A DNA stretch of 64,000 nucleotides. Source: Rutidosis leptorrhynchoides. Its lineage: Eukaryota; Streptophyta; Magnoliopsida; Asterales; Asteraceae. The stretch spans positions 102,495,501 through 102,559,500 of the forward strand of contig NC_092334.1 of NCBI RefSeq assembly GCF_046630445.1, given 5' to 3'. The notes beneath the pieces are model-generated. The model ran no database searches. It was not told the origin of the DNA and saw only the letters and a program-made list of their open reading frames with translations. Position 1 is the first letter of the stretch. Each line of letters opens with the position of its first letter. The position numbers and the translations under genes were made by a program. Shown in pieces: positions 1-9,430 of the stretch.

Positions 1-2741
1 AGATGCATATATAAGAATATCCCCATCATTCCGGGACACCCTTCGGATATGATATAAATTTCGAAGTACTAAAGCATCCGGTACTTTGGATGGGGTTTGT
101 TAGGCCCAATAGATCTATCTTTAGGATTCGCGTCAATTAGGGTGTCTGTTCCCTAATTCTTAGATTACCAGACTTTATAAAAGGGGCATATTCGATTTCG
201 ATAATTCAACCATAGAATGTAGTTTCACGTACTTGTGTCTATTTTGTAAATCATTTATAAAACCTGCATGTATTCTCATCCCAAAAATATTAGATTTTAA
301 AAGTGGGACTATAACTCACTTTCACAGATTTTTACTTCGTCGGGAAGTAAGACTTGGCCACTGGTCGATTCACGAACCTATAACAAATATGTACATATAT
401 ATCAAAGTATGTTCAAAATATATTTACAACACTTTTAATACATTTTGATGTTTTAAGTTTATTAAGTCAGCTGTCCTCGTTAGTAACCTACAACTATTTG
501 TCCAAAGTTAGATGTACAGAAAAAAAATTGATATATATTATCTTGAATCAATCAACAACCCAGAGTATACACGTCTCAGGCTAGATCACAACTCAAAGTA
601 TATATATTTTTGGAATCAACCTCAACCCTGTATAGCTAACTCCCACATTACTGCATATAGAGTGTCTATGGTTGTTCCAAAATATATATAGATGTGTCGA
701 CATGATAGGTCGAAACATTGTATACGTGTCTATGGTATCTCAAGATTACATAATATACAATACAAGTTGATTAAGTTATGGTTGGAATAGATTTGTTACC
801 AATTTTCACGTAGCTAAAATGAGAAAAATTATCCAATCTTGTTTTACCCATAGCTTCTTCATTTTAAATCCGTTTTAAGTGAATCAAATTGCTATGGTTT
901 CATACTGAACTATATTTTATGAATCTAAATAGAAAAAGTATAGGTTTATAGTCAGAAAAATAAGTTACAAGTCATTTTTTTAAAGGTAGTCATTTCAGTC
1001 GAAAGAACTACGTCTAGATGACCATTTTAGAAAACATACTTCCACTTTGAGTTTAACCATAATTTTTGGATATAGTTTCATGTTCATAATAAAAATCATT
1101 TTCTCAGAATAACAACTTTTAAATCAAAGTTTATCATAGTTTTTAATTAACTAACCCAAAACAGCCCGCGGTGTTACTACGACGGCGTAAATCTGGTTTT
1201 ACGGTGTTTTTCGTGTTTCCAGGTTTTAAATCATTAAGTTAGCATATCATATAGATATATAACATGTGTTTAGTTGATTTTAAAAGTCAAGTTAGAAGGA
1301 TTAACTTTTGTTTGCGAACAAGTTTAGAATTAACTAAACTATGTTCTAGTGATTACAAGTTTAAACCTTCGAATAAGATAGCTTTATATGTATGAATCGA
1401 ATGATGTTATGAACATCATTACTACCTTAAGTTCCTTGGATAAACCTACTGGAAAAGAGAAAAATGGATCTAGCTTCAACGGATCCTTGGATAGCTCGAA
1501 GTTCTTGAAGCAGAATCATGACACGAAAACAAGTTCAAGTAAGATCATCACTTGAAATAAGATTGTTATAGTTATAGAAATTGAACCAAAGTTTGAATAT
1601 GATTATTACCTTGTATTAGAATGATAACCTACTGTAAGAAACAAAGATTTCTTGAGATTGGATGATCACCATACAAGATTGGAAGTGAGCTAGCAAACTT
1701 GAAAGTATTCTTGATTTTATGTAACTAGAACTTGTAGAATATATGAAGAACACTTAGAACTTGAAGATAGAACTTGAGAGAGATCAATTAGATGAAGAAA
1801 ATTGAAGAATTAAAGTATTTGTAGGTGTTTTTGGTCGTTGGTGTATGGATTAGATATAAAGGATATGTAATTTTGTTTTCATGTAAATAAGTAATGAATG
1901 ATTACTCATATTTTTGTAATTTTATGAGATATTTCATGCTAGTTGCCAAATGATGGTTCCCACATGTGTTAGGTGACTCACATGGGCTGCTAAGAGCTGA
2001 TCATTAGAGTGTATATACCAATAGTACATACATCTAAAAGCTGTGTATTGTACGAGTACGAATACGGGTGCATACGAGTAGAATTGTTGATGAAACTGAA
2101 CGAGGATGTAATTGTAAGTATTTTTGTTAAGTATAAGTATTTTGATAAGTGTCTTGAAGTCTTTCAAAAGTGTATGAATACATATTAAAACACTACATGT
2201 ATATACATTTTAACTGAGTCGTTAAGTCGTCGTTAGTCGTTACATGTAAGTGTTGTTTTGAAACCTTTAGATTAACGATCTTGTTAAATGTTGTTAACCC
2301 AATGTTTATAATATCAAATGAGATTTTAAATTATTATATTATCATGATATTATGATGTATGAATATCTCTTAATATGATATATATACATTAAATGTCGTT
2401 ACAACGATAATCGTTACATATATGTCTCGTTTCAAAATCATTAAGTTAGTAGTCTTGTTTTTACATATGTAGTTCATTGTTAATATACTTAATGATATGC
2501 TTACTTATCATAATATCATGTTAATTATATATACAACCATATATATGTCATCATATAGTTTTTACAAGTTTTAACTTTCGTGAATCACCAGTCAACTTGG
2601 GTGGTCAATTGTCTATATGAAACCTATTTCAATTAATCAAGTCTTAACAAGTTTGATTGCTTAACATGTTGGAAACACTTAATCATGTAAATATCAATTT
2701 CATTTAATATATAAAAACATGGAAAAGTTCGGGTCACTACA
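1..2741 (-). repeat. E1 3' LTR (partial, cut by window edge)
   Basis: Matches the right LTR from 9949 onward with scattered substitutions and 1-3 bp indels, about 1% by eye over the first kilobase. Its inner end reads CACTACA at 2741, which is TGTAGTG in element sense. It contains no credible gene. The short open frames here are not conserved coding sequence. Confidence 0.93.
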
Positions 2742-2777
2742 GTACCTACCCGTTAAATAAATTTCGTCCCGAAATTT
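2742..2777 (-). promoter_or_regulatory. E1 polypurine tract and adjacent hairpin
   Basis: In element sense a purine-rich AACGGGTAGGTA lies directly against the 3' LTR start, the position expected for the plus-strand primer. Just upstream is a perfect inverted repeat, AAATTTCGTCCCGAAATTT (2759-2777), with 8-bp arms and a 3-nt loop. Its edge overlaps the pol stop codon. E3 has the same hairpin in the same place. Confidence 0.7.
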
Positions 2778-5700
2778 TAAGTTGTTGAAAGTGTTGACGA
2801 ATCTTCTGGAAATAGATGCGGGTATTTCTTCTTCATCTGATCTTCATGCTCCCAGGTGAACTTGGGTCCTCTACGAGCATTCCATCGAACTTTAACAATC
2901 GGTATCTTATTTTGTTTAAGTCTCTTAACCTCACGATCCATTATTTCGACGGGTTCTTCAATGAATTGAAGTTTTTCATTGATTTGGATTTCGTCCAACG
3001 GAATAGTGAGATCTTCTTTAGCAAAACATTTTTCAAATTCGAGATGTGGAAAGTGTTATGTACATTCGCAAGTTGTTGAGGTAACTCAAGTCGGTAAGCT
3101 ACTGGTCCGACATGATCAATAATCTTGAATGGTCCAATATACCTTGGATTTAATTTCCCTCGTTTACCAAATCGAACAACACCTTTCCAAGGTGCAACCT
3201 TAAGCATGACCATCTCTCCAATTTCAAATTCTATGTCTTTTCTTTTAAAGTCGGCGTAGCTCTTTTGTCGACTTTGGGCGGTTTTCAACCGTTGTTGAAT
3301 TTGGATGATCTTCTCGGTAGTTTCTTGTATTATCTCCGGACCCGTAATCTGTCTATCCCCCACTTCACTCCAACAAATTGGAGACCTGCACTTTCTACCA
3401 TAAAGTGCTTCAAACGGCGCCATCTCAATGCTTGAATGGTAGCTGTTGTTGTAGGAAAATTCTGCTAACGGTAGATGTCGATCCCAACTGTTTCCGAAAT
3501 CAATAACACATGCTCGTAGCATGTCTTCAAGTATTTGTATTGTCCTTTCACTCTGCCCATTAGTTTGTGGATGATAGGCAGTACTCATATCTAAACGAGT
3601 TCCTAATGCTTGCTGTAATGTCTGCCAGAATCTTGAAATAAATCTGCCATCCCTATTAGAGATAACAGAGATTGGTATTCCATGTCTGGAGATGACTTCC
3701 TTCAAATACAGTCGTGCTAACTTCTCCATCTTGTCATCTTCTCTTATTGGCAGGAAGTGTGCTGACTTGGTGAGACGATCAACTATTACCCAAATAGTAT
3801 CATAACCACTTGCAGTCCTTGGCAATTTAGTAATGAAATCCATAGTAATGTTTTCCCATTTCCATTTCGGGATTTCGGGTTGTTGAAGTAGACCTGATGG
3901 TTTCTGATGCTCAGCTTTGACCTTAGAACACGTCAAACATTCTCCTACGTATTTAGCAACATCGGCTTTCATACCCGGCCACCAAAAATGTTTCTTGAGA
4001 TCCTTGTACATCTTCCCCGTTCCAGGATGTATTGAGTATATGGTTTTATGAGCTTCTCTAAGTACCATTTCTCTCATATCTCTAAATTTTGATACCCAAA
4101 TCCTTTCAGCCCTATACCGGGTTCCGTCTTCCCGAATATTAAGATGCTTCTCCGATCCTTTGGGTATTTCATCCTTTAAATTTCCATTTTTTAAAACTCC
4201 TTGTTGCGCCTCCTTTATTTGAGTAGTAAGGTTATTATGAATCATTATATTCATAGATTTTACTCGAATGAGTTCTCTGTCCTTCCTGCTCAAGGCATCG
4301 GCTACCACATTTACCTTCTCAGGGTGGTAACGAATCTCAAAGTCGTAATCATTCAATAATTCAATCCACCTACGCTGCCTCATATTCAGTTGTTTCTGAT
4401 TAAATATGTGTTGAAGACTTTTGTGGTCGGTATATATAATACTTTTGACCCCATATAAGTAGTGCCTCCAAGTCTTTAATGCAAAAACAACCGCGCCTAA
4501 TTCCAAATCATGTGTCGTATAATTTTGTTCGTGAATCTTCAATTGTTTAGACGCATAAGCAATCACCTTCGTTCGTTGCATTAATAGACAACCGAGACCT
4601 TGCTTTGATGCGTCACAATAAATCACAAAATCATCATTCCCTTCAGGTAATGACAATATAGGTGCCGTAGTTAGCTTTTTCTTCAATAACTGAAACGCTT
4701 TCTCTTGTTCATCATTCCATTCAAATTTCTTCCCTTTATGCGTTAATGCAGTCAAGGGTTTTGCTATTCTGGAAAAGTCTTGGATGAACCTTCTGTAGTA
4801 ACCAGCTAGTCCTAAAAACTGGCGTATGTGTTTCGGAGTTTTCGGGGTTTCCCACTTTTTAACAGTTTCTATCTTTGCCGGATCCACCTTAATACCTTCT
4901 TTGTTCACTATGCGACCGAGGAATTGAATTTCTTCCAACCAAAATACACACTTTGAAAACTTAGCGTACAATTCTTCCTTCCTCAATATTTCTAACACCT
5001 TTCTCAAATGTTCATCGTGTTTTTGGTCATTCTTTGAGTAAATAAGTATGTCATCAATGAAAACAATGACAAACTTGTCAAGGTATGGTCCACACACTCG
5101 GTTCATAAGGTCCATGAACACAGCTGGTGCATTAGTTAAACCAAACGGCATGACCATAAACTCGTAATGACCGTAACGTGTTCTGAAAGCAGTCTTTGGA
5201 ATATCATCTTCTTTCACCCGCATTTGATGATACCCAGAACGTAAATCGATCTTCGAATAAACCGACGAGTCTTGTAGTTGATCAAATAAGTCGTCAATTC
5301 TCGGCAGTGGATAACGGTTTTTGATGGTAAGTTTGTTCAACTCTCTGTAGTCAATACACAACCTAAATGTACCATCCTTCTTCTTGACAAACAAAACAGG
5401 AGCTCCCAATGGTGATGTGCTTGGTCGAATGAAACCACATTCTAATAGTTCTTGCAGTTGGCTTTGCAGTTCTTTCATCTCGCTGGGTGCGAGTCTATAA
5501 GGAGCACGAGCTATTGGTGCAGCTCCTGGTACAAGATCTATTTGAAATTCAATAGATCGATGTGGAGGTAGTCCCGGTAATTCTTTCAGAAATACATCGG
5601 GAAATTCTTTTGCGACGGGAACATCATTGCTGCTCTTTTCTTCAGTTTGTACTTTCTCGACGTGTACTAGAACAGCATAGCAACCTTTTTTTATTAGTTT

Positions 5701-6168
5701 TTGTGCCTTCAAATTATTAATAAGATGTAGCTTCGTGTTGCCCTTTTCTTCGTACACCATTAAGGGTTGTCCTTCTTCTCGTACAATGCGAATTGCATTT
5801 TTGTAACATACGATCTCTGCTTTCATCTCCTTCAGCCAGTCCATGCCGACTATTACATCAAAACTCCTTAATTCTACTGGTATCAAATCAATCTTAAATA
5901 TTTCGCTACCCAGTTTAATTTCTCGATTTCGGCATATATAATCTGCTGAAATTAATTTACCGTTTGCTAATTCGAGTAAAAATTTACTATCCAACGGCGT
6001 CAATGGACAACTTAATTTAGCACAAAAATCTCTACTCATATAGCTTCTATCCGCACCCGAATCAAATAAAACGTAAGCAGATTTATTGTCAATAAGAAAC
6101 ATACCCGTAACAAGCTCCGGGTCTTCCTGTACCTCTGCCGTATTAATATTGAAAACTCTTCCGCGGCC
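2777..6168 (-). pseudogene. E1 pol: protease, RT, RNase H, integrase, chromodomain-like tail
   Basis: This is the Ty3/gypsy polyprotein that copies and integrates the element. An unbroken frame of 1053 codons (2941-6102) contains, in order: aspartic protease with LFDSGAD (about residue 12); RT with FIDDILIYS; RNase H with YCDAS; integrase with an HHCC zinc finger followed by the DDE core. A frameshift near 3000 moves the last 70 residues, including the chromodomain-like IVKVRWNARRGPKFTWE, into another frame ending at 2777. The second integrase catalytic Asp is changed: S-N-R-D replaces the usual S-D-R-D, with the AAT codon at 3655-3657. An in-frame TAA (6169-6171) separates pol from gag. The protein is therefore very probably inactive as written. 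Family assignment is certain from the motifs; clade is inferred. Confidence 0.95.
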
Positions 6169-6171
6169 TTA

Positions 6172-6495
6172 TCCATTCGTGTTCTCCTGGTTCGGGAAAT
6201 TTCTAATAATGTGGCCCGGTTTTCCACATTTATTACAAACTACATTGGCATAACTTGCTCCGACACTACTTGCTCCACCATTACTCGTTCCGACACCATT
6301 TGTTCCTTTTGTTCTATTAACCTCTGGTTCGTAGACCTCACACTTAGCCGCGCTATGACCATTTCTTTTACACTTGTTGCAAAATTTGGTGCAGAACCCC
6401 GAGTGATACTTTTCACACCTTTGGCATAGCTGCTTCTGATTGTTGTTGTTGTTGTGGTTATTATTATTGTTGGGATGATTGTTGTTGTTGTTGTT

Positions 6496-6594
<99 letters not shown>

Positions 6595-7427
6595 GGGCCG
6601 TTTGTTGTAGTTGCGATTGATGTTGCGATTGTTGGGATAGTTGTGCGATTATTGTTGTAATTGCTGTTGTTGTTGTATTGGTGATTCTTATCACCGTTTT
6701 CCTCCCACTTTCTTTTGACTTGCTTCACATTGGCCTCTTCAGCAGTCTGTTCTTTAATTCTTTCTTCAATCTGGTTCACTAGTTTGTGATCCATTCTACA
6801 TGCCTGTCGTATGGAGGCGGGCTCGTGTGAACTTATATCTTCTTGGATTCTTTCCGGTAATCCTTTCACAAACGCGTTGATCTTCTCTTCCTCATCTTCG
6901 AACGCTCCCGGACACAATAGGCATAATTCTGTGAATCGTCTTTCGTACGTGGTAATATCAAATCCTTGGGTTCGTAACCCTCTAAGTTCTGTCTTGAGCT
7001 TATTAACCTCAGTTCTGGGACGGTACTTCTCGTTCATCAAGTGCTTGAATGCTGACCACGGTAGTGCGTAAGCATCATCTTATCCCACTTGCTCTAGATA
7101 GGTATTCCACCATGTTAACGCAGAACCTGTGAAGGTATGCGTAGCATACTTCACTTTGTCCTCTTCAGTACACTTACTTATGGCAAACACCGATTCGACT
7201 TTCTCGGTCCACCTTTTCAATCCGATCGGTCCTTCGGTTCCATCAAATTCTAAAGGTTTGCAGGCAGTGAATTCTTTGTAGGTGCATCCTACACGATTTC
7301 CTGTACTGCTAGATCCAAGGTTATTGTTGGTATGTAGCGCAGCCTGTACTGCGGCTATGTTTGAAGCAAGAAAGGCACGAAATTCCTCTTCGCTCATATT
7401 CAAGGTGTGTCGAGTAGTCGGTGCCAT
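6172..7427 (-). pseudogene. E1 gag: capsid and nucleocapsid, broken
   Basis: Starts at ATG 7427 (MAPTTRH). The capsid region has the retrotransposon gag pattern (LTWWNTYLEQ, then ELRGLRTQGFDITTYERRF). An in-frame TAA at 7080-7082 splits it. The linker holds a large (GTT)n tract, after which the capsid frame no longer leads to the zinc knuckles, so an indel lies in or near the tract. In the downstream frame one knuckle is intact (CNKCKRNGHSAAKC). The next has lost its last Cys (CNKCGKPGHIIRNF ends in Phe). Gag would package the element RNA; this copy cannot make a full protein without recoding. Identity is secure from position and motifs. Confidence 0.9.
6433..6692 (+). repeat. (GTT)n microsatellite within E1 gag
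   Basis: A nearly pure GTT run (about 6481-6597) with imperfect flanks. In the gag direction it reads as poly-Gln, poly-Asn or poly-Thr depending on frame. Long open frames of pure Val, Gln or Thr across it are artefacts of the repeat. Confidence 0.95.
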
Positions 7428-7558
7428 TTCCTTCAAAATAGTCAAATGAAACGAGTTAATCATATAGAATATCAAGAGTAGTCAATAGTATTTCGTAGCG
7501 TAATATGAACTTATTTATAAAAGCTCTTTCTTCATATTAGCGTTTTATACTCTTTAAT

Positions 7559-7580
7559 TCGGGTAGTACCTACCCGTTAA
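7559..7580 (-). promoter_or_regulatory. Internal PPT-like motif of E1 (possible second plus-strand primer)
   Basis: AGTACCTACCCGTTAA (7565-7580) is an exact 16-bp copy of 2741-2756, the PPT/3' LTR junction. It lies between the F-box ORF and gag, inside a 310-bp non-coding gap (7476-7785). In sense it also forms GGGTA-GGTAC-TACCC, a short hairpin. E5 has a near-identical motif at 52215-52231. A central PPT role is inferred. Confidence 0.45.
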
Positions 7581-7785
7581 GTTCATACTTAGTAGCTAAC
7601 ATACCATTTCAACTACTACAATTCTATATGAAAAACTAATCACAAAAACAAAAAAATATATATATATATATCATATTCAAGCCTTTATACAATAACTTGC
7701 AAACTTACAATACCGCTATTTTACATATAGCATGAAATATAGCACATAAATCTTTGATACAAAGTAGTTGCGAAGATAATTCTAG

Positions 7786-8469
7786 TTAATAAATAAGGCA
7801 TTCAGCAAAGGCAATAAAGACACGTAATTCATACGTCCAGAAACAAGTCATGCATTCTGGTTTTACTAATACCACTTCCCATCCTTGGTTTTGTAGAACA
7901 TAACCATTATGACCGATAGTAAGACAATGTGTTGTAACGTCATCAAAAGGATGAATGTTACGTAATGACCAACAGTCTCGTAATAACCTAAAAACCTCAT
8001 TTCTTACCCCAATTACCGACTCCGTCACTTGTGCGAACATTTTGTTTAATAGTTGTAGCCCGATGTTCTTGTTCTCACTTTGGTGAGAAGCGAACATTAT
8101 TAACCCGTAAGCATAACATTCTTCTTTATGTTGTATGTTAGCCGCTTTTTCTAAATCACGAAGTCCTATATTCGGATATATTGAGTCAAAATAATTTCTT
8201 AACCCGTTGCGTAAAATAGCATTTGGGTTCCCCGCAATATATGCGTCAAAGTAAACACATCGTAACTTATGGATTTCCCAATGTGATATCCCCCATCTTT
8301 CGAACAAAAGCCTTTTATAAACCAAGGCATTCTTGGAACGTTCTTCGAATGTCTTACAAACTGATCTCGCCTTAAATAGTTGTGCCGAGGAATTCTGACC
8401 GACTCTAGACAAGATTTCATTAATCATGTCTCCGGGTAGGTCTCTTAAAATATTGGGTTGTCTATCCAT
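7786..8469 (-). CDS. F-box protein carried inside E1 (At2g35280-like)
   Basis: Intact 227-residue frame from ATG 8469 to the stop at 7786. Residues about 7-50 are an F-box (LRDLPGDMINEILSRV, a VCKTF core and a Tyr/Lys-rich end), the domain that binds SKP1 in SCF ubiquitin ligases. The rest resembles the plant F-box family of At2g35280 and At1g67623, with Sel1-like helical pairs (LEKAANIQHKEECYAYGLIM, then GLQLLNKMF). Family resemblance is from memory, not a search. It lies in the sense direction between the acidic ORF (137 bp upstream) and gag, so the element's own genomic RNA would carry it. No intron is seen, as expected for a retro-captured gene. It is open while gag and pol are broken. 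Function in the element is unknown; altering host silencing or defence proteins is speculation. Confidence 0.8.
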   Translation of the reverse strand: MDRQPNILRDLPGDMINEILSRVGQNSSAQLFKARSVCKTFEERSKNALVYKRLLFERWGISHWEIHKLRCVYFDAYIAGNPNAILRNGLRNYFDSIYPNIGLRDLEKAANIQHKEECYAYGLIMFASHQSENKNIGLQLLNKMFAQVTESVIGVRNEVFRLLRDCWSLRNIHPFDDVTTHCLTIGHNGYVLQNQGWEVVLVKPECMTCFWTYELRVFIAFAECLIY

Positions 8470-8605
8470 TTTGTGTTTTTATACTCTAAAATAGACAAGA
8501 GTTAGATTCATAAAAAAATACTTATTAATACAAGCAATTTTTACATATATCATAAAGCATAAGCACACTATATTACATATATTACACCACACGAATACAA
8601 CTATC

Positions 8606-9220
8606 TTATTCCGACTCGCTCGTTTCTTCTTCTTCGGTTTTGGTTCGTTTTGCCAAGTTTCTAGGGATATATGATGTTCCCCTAATACGAGCCGTCGTTT
8701 TCCACATTGGTTTAGAAAAACCTGGTGGTTTAGAAGTTCCCGGATAATTGTCATAACTTAAGAAATACGGGTGTTGACGATACATATAAAGTTCATCGGG
8801 TCTGGAATCAAATTTCTCTATTTTTGTGCCCTTTCCCTTATTGTTCTCTTTTGCCTTATTAAATTGTGTTGGGGTAATTTCTATAACATCATCGGAATCC
8901 TTGTCGGGATCCGATTCATCGGAGAATTGGTAATCCTCCCAATACTTTGCTTCCTTGGCAGAAACACCATTGACCATAATTAACTTTGGTCGGTTGGTTG
9001 AGGATTTTCTTCTACTTAACCGTTTTATTATTTCCCCCACTGGTTCTATTTCTTCTTCCGGTTCCAATTCTTCTTCCGGTTCCGATTCTTCTTCCGGTTT
9101 CGACTCTTCTTCCGGTTCCTCTTCGGGAACTTGTGAATCAGTCCACGAATCATTCCAATTTACATTTGACTCTTCATTATTATTAGGTGAGTCAATGTGA
9201 CTTGTTCTAGAGGTAGACAT
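8606..9220 (-). CDS. Acidic 204-residue protein of E1, unknown function
   Basis: Intact frame from ATG 9220 to the stop at 8606, the first ORF after the primer-binding site. Residues about 30-62 are a tandem of EPEEE/KPEEE units. A short basic patch (KRLSRRKSSTNRPK) follows, then another acidic stretch (SDESDPDKDSDD), and the end is again basic and acidic (KRTKTEEEETSESE). No domain is recognised and the protein looks largely disordered. The serine/acidic composition resembles chromatin- or nucleic-acid-associated tails, but this is not evidence of function. The start is the first ATG and gives the longest frame. It could be an ORF0 that helps gag, or the first half of a captured cassette together with the F-box ORF. 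Confidence 0.6.
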   Translation of the reverse strand: MSTSRTSHIDSPNNNEESNVNWNDSWTDSQVPEEEPEEESKPEEESEPEEELEPEEEIEPVGEIIKRLSRRKSSTNRPKLIMVNGVSAKEAKYWEDYQFSDESDPDKDSDDVIEITPTQFNKAKENNKGKGTKIEKFDSRPDELYMYRQHPYFLSYDNYPGTSKPPGFSKPMWKTTARIRGTSYIPRNLAKRTKTEEEETSESE

Positions 9221-9339
9221 CTATCACATAATATCAAACACGTTAAGAGATTAATATATCACATAATATTCACATGTTAAAAATATATAGTTTCCAACAA
9301 AATTTGTTAATCAATCATTTTTAAAGAAAACACGGTCGA

Positions 9340-9369
9340 AGTCCAGACTCACTAATGCATCCTAACAAA
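9340..9369 (-). promoter_or_regulatory. Conserved leader motif downstream of E1 PBS
   Basis: In sense the leader contains GCATTAGTGAGTCTGGACT. The same words occur at a similar distance after the PBS in E5 (50398-50425) and, with small changes, in E3 (61035-61060). A packaging or dimerisation signal is a reasonable guess from position only. Confidence 0.5.
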
Positions 9370-9415
9370 CTCGATAAGACATACTAATGCAAATTTTCTG
9401 GTTCTCTAAGACCAA

Positions 9416-9428
9416 CGCTCGGATACCA
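9416..9428 (-). promoter_or_regulatory. E1 primer-binding site (tRNA-iMet type)
   Basis: In sense the site reads TGGTATCCGAGCG, two bases after the 5' LTR end. It differs by one base from the usual TGGTATCAGAGC that pairs with the 3' end of initiator tRNA-Met. Confidence 0.85.
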
Positions 9429-9430
9429 AC

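Noticed and set aside
6454..6660. Long frame of poly-Val (and poly-Gln, poly-Thr) codons
   Set aside because: It is the GTT microsatellite read in different frames, not a protein.
8955..9200. Plus-strand Ser-rich frame opposite the acidic ORF
   Set aside because: Mirror of the GAA/GAG repeats of the minus-strand ORF.
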